NCBI RefSeq assembly: GCF_004799685.1
Contig: NZ_CP031311.1
Coordinates: 2,232,001 to 2,296,000, forward strand
DNA length: 64,000 nt
Reading direction: 5' to 3'
Source: Halobellus limi
GTDB lineage: Archaea; Halobacteriota; Halobacteria; Halobacteriales; Haloferacaceae
Notes under the pieces: generated by a model
Database searches by the model: none
Told to the model about the DNA's origin: nothing
Seen by the model: only the letters and a program-made list of their open reading frames with translations
Program-made: the position numbers and the translations under genes
Part shown: positions 8,744 to 17,060 of the stretch, piece after piece
How the letters are laid out: every line of letters begins with the position of its first letter
Position numbering within the stretch: the stretch's first letter is position 1

Positions 8744-9246
8744 CAGACCGACGACTCGCCGGCGTGCTCCGACCCGTTCGATTGCCGGTTCTTCTCGTCT
8801 CGGTACGCTTCGAGCAGCGACTCCAGGGCCTCGCCGGTCTCGGGCGTGAGCACGCCCGCGGCCTGACGGACCACGTGTCCGTCCTCGACGAGGAACGCGT
8901 AGATGGTCTGTTCGCCGAGGAGGCCGAGCTGGCGCTGGAACGCCTGCTTGTTGACTGACAGCAGGATCGTGTTGTCGTGAACGCGCTGTCTGGCGTTCGT
9001 CGGCGACATCCCGCCCGTGGAGGTCGGCGGGAGCATCCCCCCCTGGCTGCCGACGACGAGTTCGTAGTACGCGAAGTGGTCGAACTGGTCACACAGTTCG
9101 GCCGCGAACCCGCGCCAGGATCCGACGAGCGACCGCTGGCGGAGGTGAAAACTGACGACGAGCAGCGTCTGCTCTCCGTCGAGGTCGTCGGGCAGGGTCA
9201 CCCGACGCCCCTGCGTGTCTCTCCCGGAGACCGTGGGAAATTTCAT
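8743..9246 (-). CDS. Thioredoxin-fold-like protein without CxxC
   Basis: 167-residue soluble protein. The N-terminal pattern (VTLPDDLDGEQTLLVVSFHL, then RQRSLVGSWRGFAAELCDQF) looks like a redoxin/ATP10-type thioredoxin fold, with late strands TIYAFLVEDGHVVRQAAG. The position of the redox pair is occupied by Arg/Ser/Trp and no CxxC exists, so a thiol-redox role is unlikely. Cys57 is the only cysteine. Family assignment is inference from pattern only. The gene stands alone. Confidence 0.65.
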   Translation of the reverse strand: MKFPTVSGRDTQGRRVTLPDDLDGEQTLLVVSFHLRQRSLVGSWRGFAAELCDQFDHFAYYELVVGSQGGMLPPTSTGGMSPTNARQRVHDNTILLSVNKQAFQRQLGLLGEQTIYAFLVEDGHVVRQAAGVLTPETGEALESLLEAYRDEKNRQSNGSEHAGESSV

Positions 9247-9543
9247 CAGTAACTGCTGTCCTTACGCGCGTATTGTTATACGGCTGTTAAGCGTGCATTC
9301 GCCTCCTGCGTGGCCGAGTGCGGGTACCCGGGCGTCGGCGGAGACCACTATCGACTCGATCGACCGGTCGGTGTCACGGCGGCGCAGATTCCTTTCCCCC
9401 GGCGTTTCTCTAGCGACCGGCCCAATAAACGTACGCTCCCGAGTATCAAAGTCGATATTTTCGGACCGGATCGGCGGCCGCACGGAGAGAGCCGACTCCG
9501 GCATCGAACCCCTTTTGATTGCGGCGCCGCGTAGTGAGCGGCG
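9247..9543. other. Divergent intergenic region before tyrA
   Basis: About 297 nt between two divergent genes. Apart from a ccttttga box at 9511-9518, 26 nt before the tyrA ATG, and a ttgttatac stretch near the 8743-9246 gene, I see no feature, RNA gene or repeat. Confidence 0.5.
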
Positions 9544-10356
9544 ATGGAGGTACTCGTCGTCGGGGCCGGCGCGATGGGTCGCTGGGCCGGCGAAACGCTC
9601 GAAACGGAGTTCAGCGTCGCGTTCGCCGATCGGGACCCGGACGCCGCGAGCGCCGCCGCCGACGCCGTGGGCGGGCGTGCGGTCGCGCTCGAAACGACGT
9701 CGACGTTCGACGCGGTCTGCATCGCCGTGCCGATCACCGCCGCGCGCGACGCCATCGAAGCGCACGCCGACCGTGCCTCGCGCGCGATGCTCGACGTCAC
9801 CGGCGTGATGGCCGATCCGGTGGCTGCGATGCGGGAGCACCTGCCCGACCGAGAACGGGTGAGCCTGCACCCGCTTTTCGCCCCGGAGAACGCGCCCGGA
9901 AACGTCGCGGCCGTGGTCGACGCTCCGGGTCCGGTGACTGACGCGGCGCTCGACGCCATCGACGACGCCGGAAACCGCGTCTTCGAGACGAACCCCGAGG
10001 AGCACGATTCGGCGATGGAGACGGTTCAGGCGGGGGCTCACACCGCGATCCTCGCGTACGCGCTGGCCGCCGAGGACGTGCGCGAGGAGTTCGCGACGCC
10101 CGTCTCGCGCGCGCTCTCGGACCTCGTCGGAACCGTGACCGAGGGGACGCCGCGCGTCTACCGCGAGATCCAGGAGTCCTTCGAGGGGGCCGACGCGGTC
10201 GCGGCCGCCGCGTCCCGGATCGCCGAGGCGGACGGCGAGGCGTTCGATCGACTGTACGAGGAGGCGAGAGACAGGCGGCGTCGCCGCCTCGAAGGTGCGG
10301 ACACCGACGACGTGTCGGGAGACGGCGACGCGACAGCGCGGGGCGACAGGCAGTGA
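9544..10356 (+). CDS. tyrA: Prephenate dehydrogenase TyrA
   Basis: NAD(P)-dependent oxidative decarboxylation of prephenate to 4-hydroxyphenylpyruvate in tyrosine synthesis. The 270-residue protein has the Rossmann motif VVGAGAMGRWAG at the extreme N-terminus, a CIAVPI strand with MLDVTGVMADP, and RVSLHPLFAPENAP containing the family's conserved His-Pro. No chorismate mutase or ACT domain is fused. The downstream gene starts inside its stop codon (GTGA overlap). Confidence 0.9.
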   Translation: MEVLVVGAGAMGRWAGETLETEFSVAFADRDPDAASAAADAVGGRAVALETTSTFDAVCIAVPITAARDAIEAHADRASRAMLDVTGVMADPVAAMREHLPDRERVSLHPLFAPENAPGNVAAVVDAPGPVTDAALDAIDDAGNRVFETNPEEHDSAMETVQAGAHTAILAYALAAEDVREEFATPVSRALSDLVGTVTEGTPRVYREIQESFEGADAVAAAASRIAEADGEAFDRLYEEARDRRRRRLEGADTDDVSGDGDATARGDRQ

Positions 10357-11813
10357 TCGATCGCGACGCCGTCCGGTCGAACGCGAAGTACCTGCGGAAC
10401 GTGCGCCCGGTCGACCCCGAGGAGATCCACGAGTACGTCGAGGGGACGCCGCACCCGGCGGTCGTCCGCGAGACGCTCCGGGAGGAGGCGTACGACCTGC
10501 GCCTGCGCGAACGCGAGGACGGCACGTTCGTCCCGGTGAGCGACGACCCCGCGCCGCGGCCGGGATGGACCCCCGACACGTTCCCCGACACGTACGCGTT
10601 CGCCGTCGAGGACCTGCTCGTCGAACGCTACGGGGCGAACTGGCACCGCGGCGAGAGCGGCGACCGGCTCAGGGGCGTGATCCGTCGGCTCAAGGAGGAC
10701 TACTACCGGGGGAACCCCGTCGAGTACGACGAGACGGCCGCACTCGGGTACGCGATCTATCACCTCCCCGATTACTACGCCGCGATCGGGTACGTCCTCG
10801 ACGACCTCGCAGAGCGGGACCGGCTTCCCCGAACGCTCCGCGTGCTCGACGTCGGCGCGGGCGCGGGCGGACCCGCGCTGGGCCTCCACGATTACCTCCC
10901 CGAGGACGCCGTCGTCGACTACCACGCCGTGGAACCGTCGGCCGCGGCGGACGTGCTCGACCGAGTGCTGGGCGAGACCGGCCGGAACTTCCGGACGACG
11001 ATCCACCGCGAGACCGCAGAGGGGTTCGACCCCGAGTCGGTCGCCGACGGCGAGGGAATCGATCTCGTCGTCTTCGCCAACGTGCTGTCCGAGCTCGACG
11101 ACCCCGAGGCCGTCGCCGCCCGATACCTGGACGCGGTCGCCGACGACGGGTCGTTCCTCGCGCTCGCGCCCGCGGATCGAAACACGAGCATCGGACTCCG
11201 GGAGGTCGAGCGCGCGCTCGCGCCCGCAGACTCGGCCGTCTCCGTCTACGCGCCGACGCTCCGGCTGTGGCCCGGCGAGGCGCCCTCGGATCGCGGCTGG
11301 TCGTTCGACCGCCGCTCCGACATCGAAGCACCGGCCTTCCAGCGCCGCCTCGACGAGGCGGGCGAGGCGGACGACCCCGACGGAGAGACCGACGAGTCCG
11401 GTCGCACGCCCGGCGACGGCACGTTCAGAAACGAGACGGTGCAGTTCTCCTACTTCGTCCTCCGCCCGGACGGCGCGCGCCGGACCGACGTGCGCGCCGA
11501 CCCGGACCGCCACGCGAAGATGGCCGAGACGGAGCGCCACGTCACGAACCGGATCGACCTCCTCGCCGTCAAACTGAGCCGAGACCTGACCGACGGCGAC
11601 GACGCGAACCCGCTGTTCAAGATCGGCGACGGGAGCGAGGCGGTCGAACACTACGCCGTCTCGACCGTCCGCGACTCGCTGAACGAGGCGTTGCTCCTCG
11701 CGGACTACGGCGAGGTCGTCGCCTTCGAGAACGTGCTCTGTCTGTGGAACGACGACGAGGGCGCCTACAACCTCGTCGTCGACGGCGAGACGCTCGTCGA
11801 GCGGGTCGCGTGA
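10353..11813 (+). CDS. Rsm22-like small-subunit rRNA methyltransferase
   Basis: 486-residue protein with an N-terminal helical domain, an SAM-binding core (LRVLDVGAGAGGPALGL, about residues 161-177) and a later acidic post-I strand (DLVVFANVLSELDD). The domain order resembles the Rsm22 family associated with the small ribosomal subunit. The zinc-type cysteines of some family members are not obvious. GTG start at 10353 overlaps the tyrA stop. The 3' end runs straight into 26-bp tandem repeats. Confidence 0.78.
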   Translation: MIDRDAVRSNAKYLRNVRPVDPEEIHEYVEGTPHPAVVRETLREEAYDLRLREREDGTFVPVSDDPAPRPGWTPDTFPDTYAFAVEDLLVERYGANWHRGESGDRLRGVIRRLKEDYYRGNPVEYDETAALGYAIYHLPDYYAAIGYVLDDLAERDRLPRTLRVLDVGAGAGGPALGLHDYLPEDAVVDYHAVEPSAAADVLDRVLGETGRNFRTTIHRETAEGFDPESVADGEGIDLVVFANVLSELDDPEAVAARYLDAVADDGSFLALAPADRNTSIGLREVERALAPADSAVSVYAPTLRLWPGEAPSDRGWSFDRRSDIEAPAFQRRLDEAGEADDPDGETDESGRTPGDGTFRNETVQFSYFVLRPDGARRTDVRADPDRHAKMAETERHVTNRIDLLAVKLSRDLTDGDDANPLFKIGDGSEAVEHYAVSTVRDSLNEALLLADYGEVVAFENVLCLWNDDEGAYNLVVDGETLVERVA

Positions 11814-11926
11814 GCGGGTCCCGGACGGCGAGCGCGTGAGTGGGTGAGGAACGGGAAGCGCGTGAGTGGGTGCCGGACAGCGAGCGCGTGAGCGGGTGCC
11901 GGTTACTGACCGCGTGAACCGGTCCC
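11808..11926 (+). repeat. 26-bp tandem repeat, about 4.5 copies
   Basis: Units start at 11808, 11834, 11860, 11886 and (partial) 11912, each beginning gcgtgag/gcgtgaa. The first unit contains the last Ala codon and TGA of the Rsm22-like gene, so the array appears to have grown from the gene's 3' end. It lies between that gene and surE. Confidence 0.85.
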
Positions 11927-11995
11927 AATCGCGGAGAGCCGCGGGCGGAGGCGCCCGAGCGGTACACATTTCCCCCGTCCGACGAAGAGGGCGGT

Positions 11996-12799
11996 ATGAG
12001 CGAATCGCTCTCCGTCCTCCTGACGAACGACGACGGGATCGACGCCGTCGGGTTCCGCGCGCTGTACGAGGGGATCTCGGAGTTCGCCGACGTGACCGCC
12101 GTCGCGCCCGCGGACGACCAGAGCGCGGTCGGGCGACAACTCTCCGCTGACGTCAGCGTCCGCGAGCACGAACTCGGCTACTCGGTCGAGGGGACCCCCG
12201 CCGACTGCGTCGTCGCCGGCCTCGAATCGCTCTGTCCCGACGTCGACGCCGTCGTCTCGGGCTGTAACAAGGGCGCGAACCTCGGCGCGTACGTCCTCGG
12301 GCGGTCGGGGACGGTCAGCGCCGCCGTCGAGGCCGCCTTCTTCGACGTGCCGGCGATCGCCACCTCGCTGTACGTCCCCGGCGGCGGCGACACCCCCTGG
12401 CACGAGCAGGCGACGGAAGTCGAGGACTTCCGCGAGGCGACCCGGGCGACGACGTATCTGCTCCGGCATGCGCTCGGCGCGGGCGTCTTCGAGCAGGCCG
12501 AGTACCTCAACGTCAACGCGCCGCTCGCGGAGGACAGCGGCGATCCCGCGCCGATCGAGATCACGACCCCGTCGACGCTGTACGAGATGACGGCCGAGCA
12601 CGACGGCAACGGAACGGTCACCCTCCACGACGGGATCTGGGAGCGGATGCGCGGCGACGACCTCCCGGACCCGGCGGGGACGGACCGCCGCGCCGTCGTC
12701 GAGGGGCGGGTGTCGGTCTCGCCGCTGACCGCGCCGCACACGACCGAGCGGCACGAGGCGCTCGATGCGCTCGCGGAGACGTACCTGGACACGGTCTAG
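11996..12799 (+). CDS. surE: 5'/3'-nucleotidase SurE
   Basis: 267-residue survival protein E, a metal-dependent phosphatase of nucleoside monophosphates. The invariant LLTNDDGIDAVGF with Asp-Asp metal ligands is at the N-terminus, followed by APADDQSAVGRQLS and VSGCNKGANLG, and GTPADCV. Length matches the family. Stand-alone gene convergent with the methyltransferase at 12823. Confidence 0.95.
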   Translation: MSESLSVLLTNDDGIDAVGFRALYEGISEFADVTAVAPADDQSAVGRQLSADVSVREHELGYSVEGTPADCVVAGLESLCPDVDAVVSGCNKGANLGAYVLGRSGTVSAAVEAAFFDVPAIATSLYVPGGGDTPWHEQATEVEDFREATRATTYLLRHALGAGVFEQAEYLNVNAPLAEDSGDPAPIEITTPSTLYEMTAEHDGNGTVTLHDGIWERMRGDDLPDPAGTDRRAVVEGRVSVSPLTAPHTTERHEALDALAETYLDTV

Positions 12800-12822
12800 C
12801 CGCTATTATCAAAAGGACGGCC

Positions 12823-13686
12823 TCACTCCAGCACCGCGACGAATCGGAGCCGACGGTAGTCGGCCGTCCAGACGCCGTCGTCGTACAGATCCTCGCGGAG
12901 CCGGTCCTCGACGGCGGCGACGACGTCCGGTCGTTCGTCCGCCGGCACCGCCCCCAGGAGCCGATCGCCGAACATCCCGAGCCAGTTGGCCATCCCGTCC
13001 TCGCCGTCGTCGAGTTCCGTCGGCCGATCGAACAGCCTCGCGTAGCGGACCTCGAAGCCGTGAGCCTCCAGCGTCGTCGCGTGCTCGCCGACCGTCGGGA
13101 AGTACCACGGGGCCGACGGGGGCTCGTAACCGCGCGCGTCCAGTTCCGCTCGGACGGCGTCGACGATGGCGGCGACGTTGCCGGAACCGCCCAACTCGGC
13201 GACGAAGCGCCCGCCGGGACGCAGCGCGTCGGTGACCGAGTCGAGGACGGCGTCCTGGTCGTCGATCCAGTGTAACACCGCGTTCGAGAACACGGCGTCG
13301 AAGGGGCCCGAGCGGTCGGAGTCGCCGGCGTCGAAATCGTCGACATCGAAATCGTGGACGTCGAAATACCGAGCGTCGGCCCGGTGAAAATCCAGTTCCG
13401 GATACGTCTCCCGGGCCGTCTCGACCATCTCCGCGGACTGATCGATGCCGACGACGTCCGCGCCCGCGTCGGCGATGCGCTCGGTCAGGTGGCCGGTGCC
13501 GCAGCCGAGGTCGAGGATCCGCTCGCCCGGTTGCGGGTCGAGGAGGTCGAGGACGTCGGCGCCGTACTCGTAGACGAACGCGTGCGAGCCGTCGTAGGCC
13601 TCGGAGTCCCAGTCGGCGTCTCGATCGCCTTCGGCTCCCGCATCCGATTCGGCCCCGGTCCCCGACTCCTCGTTCGGAGCAGTCAT
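12823..13686 (-). CDS. Class I SAM-dependent methyltransferase
   Basis: 287-residue protein of the trans-aconitate/ubiquinone-type methyltransferase fold. Motif I is ILDLGCGTGHLTERI, followed by VVGIDQSAEMV, an acidic DFDVDD insert and a FDAVFSNAVLHWIDD post-II motif resembling Tam-type enzymes. An acidic, probably disordered N-terminal 35 residues precede the fold. Substrate unknown. The ATG at 13684-13686 is the only start matching the fold. Confidence 0.85.
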   Translation of the reverse strand: MTAPNEESGTGAESDAGAEGDRDADWDSEAYDGSHAFVYEYGADVLDLLDPQPGERILDLGCGTGHLTERIADAGADVVGIDQSAEMVETARETYPELDFHRADARYFDVHDFDVDDFDAGDSDRSGPFDAVFSNAVLHWIDDQDAVLDSVTDALRPGGRFVAELGGSGNVAAIVDAVRAELDARGYEPPSAPWYFPTVGEHATTLEAHGFEVRYARLFDRPTELDDGEDGMANWLGMFGDRLLGAVPADERPDVVAAVEDRLREDLYDDGVWTADYRRLRFVAVLE

Positions 13687-13800
13687 CGGGGGACGTTGCG
13701 GCCGGAGGGAGATATAACGCCGTGGTCGCCGTTCGGAGGCGGACGCCGTCCGAGGAGAGAAGGGAAACGCTCTTTTCGGGTACGGACGGATATCAGGCAT

Positions 13801-15129
13801 ATGAGCGACGGGGACGACGAGACGGCCGCTGATTCCGACGCGGCGGCGTCCGAAGACGAACTGGACGTGACGCCCGACACCCTGAACGAACGCCTCGACG
13901 ACGTCGAGTCCGCCCTGGAGGACGCGGCGACCGAGGCCGACCTCGACGACGTCGAGTCCGATCTCGACGGGATCGAGTCGGACCTCGAATCCGCGGATCT
14001 GCCGGAACCCGACGAGGACGACGAGGACGCCGACGATCCGCGCGAGGAGCTCGAATCGCGCGTTTCGGACCTCCGCGACGACCTCGAATCCCAGCGGGGC
14101 CCCTACGCAAGCGACGTCGTCGACGATGTCGAGGCCGCCAGATCGAAGCTGACGGACACGCGCTGGACCCAGCAGGGCGCCGGGGAGATCGTCGACGTCG
14201 TCGCCGCGTTCGCCGACGACGTGAACGACACGCTCGACGCGGACGTCGCGGTCGACGAGGACGAAAGCGGCGAGGAACAGGAAGCGGCGCTCGTCGCCGC
14301 GCTCGACGCCGCGATTTCGGCCATCGAGGACGCCGACCTCGACGCCGACGAGGACGCGGACACCATCGCGTCCCTCCTGGAAGCGACAGACGGCCTCGAG
14401 TCCGGCCTCGAAGACGCCCAGGAGTGGGACGACCTGGAGACCAACGAGCAGCTGATGGCCGAGGGCTTCTACGACGTCCTCGGGCACTACAAGGACTACC
14501 CGCCGGAGCTGTCGGCGCTCAAGCAGTGGGAGAAGCGCGGCCGCGTCGACATGATCCTGCTCGCGAAGGACAGCCTCCAGTCGGAGTTCATGCAGGAGCA
14601 CTGTATGGACGCCCTCGTGCGGATGGCCGACCCGGAGGCGTTCGAGGAGATGCACCAGCTCGCCCAGCGCCGCGACAAGACGGCGATCAAGGCGCTCGGC
14701 CGGATGGGCGACGGCGCGGAGGAGGCGGTCGAGACGCTGATCGAGTACGTCGACGCAGACTCGGACCCCGGCCTCCAGAAGGTTACCCTCCGCGCGCTCG
14801 GCGAGATCGGGTCGACGGAGGCGACGCAGACCATCGCGGACAAACTGGAGATGGACAACGACAACGTGCGGCCGTACGTCGCCCGCGCGCTGGGGCTCAT
14901 CGGCGATACACGCGCCGTCGAGCCGCTCTCGGACACGCTCGCAGAGGACGAAAGCGACACCGTCCGCGCGGCCGCCGCGTGGGCGCTGCGACAGATCGGG
15001 ACCGAAGACGCCCTCGAAACCGCCGCGGAGTACACCGACGAGCGCTCCTACCTCGTCCAGCACGAGGCCGACCTCGCCGCGGCGGCGCTCGGAGATGGCG
15101 ACGCCGACGCGGAAGCGCCGACCGCGTAG
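13801..15129 (+). CDS. HEAT-repeat protein with acidic coiled-coil N-terminus
   Basis: 442 residues. The first 110 or so are Asp/Glu-rich with heptad-like LNERLDDVESALEDA and DLDDVESDLDGIESDL segments that suggest coiled coil. Residues from about 260 onward carry HEAT/PBS-lyase-type repeats (KAIKALGRMGDG-like, VTLRALGEIGSTEATQTI, YVARALGLIGDTRAVEPL, AAAWALRQIGTEDALETA). Likely a scaffold or protein-interaction module; no enzyme motif seen. The start is preceded by a T-rich box (gctctttt, near 13770). Confidence 0.82.
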   Translation: MSDGDDETAADSDAAASEDELDVTPDTLNERLDDVESALEDAATEADLDDVESDLDGIESDLESADLPEPDEDDEDADDPREELESRVSDLRDDLESQRGPYASDVVDDVEAARSKLTDTRWTQQGAGEIVDVVAAFADDVNDTLDADVAVDEDESGEEQEAALVAALDAAISAIEDADLDADEDADTIASLLEATDGLESGLEDAQEWDDLETNEQLMAEGFYDVLGHYKDYPPELSALKQWEKRGRVDMILLAKDSLQSEFMQEHCMDALVRMADPEAFEEMHQLAQRRDKTAIKALGRMGDGAEEAVETLIEYVDADSDPGLQKVTLRALGEIGSTEATQTIADKLEMDNDNVRPYVARALGLIGDTRAVEPLSDTLAEDESDTVRAAAAWALRQIGTEDALETAAEYTDERSYLVQHEADLAAAALGDGDADAEAPTA

Positions 15130-15172
15130 GCGCCGGCAGTGAGGCTCGCCGTCGCTTCCGACTCGACGTAGG

Positions 15173-15181
15173 TTCAAATAG
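15173..15181 (+). promoter_or_regulatory. TATA-like box of the PLD-type gene
   Basis: ttcaaatag lies about 22-30 nt before the GTG at 15203. It supports that GTG as the true leaderless start. Confidence 0.5.
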
Positions 15182-15202
15182 GATCGGGCGGCCAGACGGC
15201 CC

Positions 15203-16999
15203 GTGCCACCCGACAGACGAAACGAAGACGCCGTTTCCGTCCGTGCGCCTCGACCGGGGCGCGCCGTCTCTCCTCGGAGCCACCGCGTCGGCGTTCTCGG
15301 CTGTCTCCTGCTGCTCGCGAGCGTCGCGGCGCTCGCCGGGGTTCCGGCGGTCGCGGGCGTTCCCGTGACGGATGCCGCCGAAGCGCGCGGTTCGACGGTG
15401 GAAGCGGCGCCGTCGACGGTTGATGCGGCGCAGTCGACGGTTGATGCGGCGCAGTCGACGGTTGATGCGGCGCAGTCGACGGCCAACGGCTCCACCGCGG
15501 CCCCGCGAATCGTCGCCGCGTTCCCGGACCCCGTCGCCGAGAACGACGTCGGCGAGTACGTCGTCGTCGACGCCGCGGGCACCGAGAACCTCACGCTCTC
15601 GGACGGCGAGGGGACAGTCGACGTTCCGCCCGCGGGCGTCGTCGCCCTCTCCGCGAGTCCGAACGCGACCCGACGCCTCGTCGACGTGCCGGTCGTCGAG
15701 GCCGGCCTCTACCTCTCGAACGCGGGCGAGGAACTGGTGCTCCGTCGCGACGACCGCGTCGTCGACCGACTCGCGTACGACCGCGCGGCGGAGGGAGAAC
15801 GGCTGAACGCGACGACCGGTCGGTGGACGCCGCGGGGGCTGACGACGCGTCCGGTCGTCTCGACCGGGCCGGCCGACGCCACCGCGTTCGTGCTCCCCGA
15901 CGCCCCCGACGTCGCGATCGAGACCCTCGCGAGCGCCGACGATCGGCTCCTGCTCGCGGGCTACACGTTCTCCTCTCCGCGCGTCGCCGACGTTCTCCTC
16001 GCCGCCGCGGACCGCGGCGTCCGCGTTCGGGTGCTGCTGGAGGGCGGCCCCGTCGGCGGGATGACGACGTCCCAGCGCGAGCAACTCGACCGCCTCGTCG
16101 CGGGCGGCGTCGAGGTCCGCGTGATCGCCGGCCCGCACACCAGATTCGCGTTCCACCATCCCAAGTACGCCGTCGCCGACGACGCGGCGCTCGTGCTGAC
16201 CGAGAACTGGAAGCCGTCGGGAACCGGCGGTCGCGACAGCCGCGGATGGGGCGTCCGGGTCCGCTCGGCTCGGACCGCCGACGAACTCGCCGCCGTGTTC
16301 GCCCACGACGCCGACGGCATCGACGCCGTGCCGTGGCGGCGGCATCGGGCGAACGCGTCGTTCGTCGAGGAGTCGCCGGCGACGGGGTCGTACGACCCCC
16401 GGTTCGAGCCGAGGGCGGTCGACGTCGACGAGGTACGGGTGCTGACGGCACCCGGAAACGCCGGCGGCGCGGTTCGAGAGACTGTCGGAGGCGCAGCGGA
16501 GCGGATCGACGTGCTCTCCCCGCGGCTCGACCCGGGGGGCGCGTACTTCGCCGCGCTCGTCGACGCCGCGGAGCGGGGCGTTCGGGTCCGGATCCTGCTC
16601 TCGAACGCGTGGTACGACGAGGAGTCGAACCGGGCGGTCGTCGAGCGATCGGCCGAACTCCGCGAGCGGGGCCTCCCGATCGAGGCGCGGATCGCCCGGC
16701 CGGGAGACCGGTTCGGGAAGGTCCACGCGAAGGGGGCCGTCGTCGACGGGGAGACGGTCCTCGTGGGGAGTCTCAACTGGAACGCGCACGCGACGACGGA
16801 GAACCGGGAGGTCGTCCTCGCGCTCGACGGGTCGGAGTCGGCGGCCTACTACGGAGAGGCGTTCGCGGCCGACTGGAAGCGGTCGACCGACCGGAAGGAA
16901 GAGACGGGCTGGAAGACGAAGACGACGCTGGCGCTGGGCGCGCTCTCGGGCGTCGCCCTCGCCGGGATCGCGCTCCGACGGGCGGTGAGGTTCGAGTGA
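15203..16999 (+). CDS. Membrane-anchored phospholipase D-like nuclease with lamin-tail-like domain
   Basis: 598-residue exported protein. Residues 31-51 form a hydrophobic signal segment. A low-complexity stretch with repeats of STVDAAQ (about 66-94) follows. Residues about 97-210 resemble a lamin-tail (LTD) beta-sandwich. Two phospholipase D half-sites then appear: HHPKYAVAD with ENW, and HAKGAVVDG with SLNWNAHAT. A C-terminal hydrophobic helix before RRAVRFE anchors it. Prokaryotic proteins with LTD plus PLD domains are thought to act on extracellular DNA or phosphodiesters; this is inference. GTG start. Confidence 0.82.
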   Translation: MPPDRRNEDAVSVRAPRPGRAVSPRSHRVGVLGCLLLLASVAALAGVPAVAGVPVTDAAEARGSTVEAAPSTVDAAQSTVDAAQSTVDAAQSTANGSTAAPRIVAAFPDPVAENDVGEYVVVDAAGTENLTLSDGEGTVDVPPAGVVALSASPNATRRLVDVPVVEAGLYLSNAGEELVLRRDDRVVDRLAYDRAAEGERLNATTGRWTPRGLTTRPVVSTGPADATAFVLPDAPDVAIETLASADDRLLLAGYTFSSPRVADVLLAAADRGVRVRVLLEGGPVGGMTTSQREQLDRLVAGGVEVRVIAGPHTRFAFHHPKYAVADDAALVLTENWKPSGTGGRDSRGWGVRVRSARTADELAAVFAHDADGIDAVPWRRHRANASFVEESPATGSYDPRFEPRAVDVDEVRVLTAPGNAGGAVRETVGGAAERIDVLSPRLDPGGAYFAALVDAAERGVRVRILLSNAWYDEESNRAVVERSAELRERGLPIEARIARPGDRFGKVHAKGAVVDGETVLVGSLNWNAHATTENREVVLALDGSESAAYYGEAFAADWKRSTDRKEETGWKTKTTLALGALSGVALAGIALRRAVRFE

Positions 17000-17060
17000 G
17001 GCGGGACCGTCGCGGTTCTCGGGCGCCGATCGTCCCCGCTCGGAGGTCGGTCGTCCCCGT

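Noticed and set aside
10158-11969. Minus-strand 603-codon frame opposite the tyrA/Rsm22-like region
   Set aside because: Composition is Arg/Val-rich without a domain, and the sense genes are well supported.
14897-16789. Minus-strand frame opposite the HEAT and PLD genes
   Set aside because: It has no recognisable domain, and the sense frames show clear HEAT and HKD motifs.
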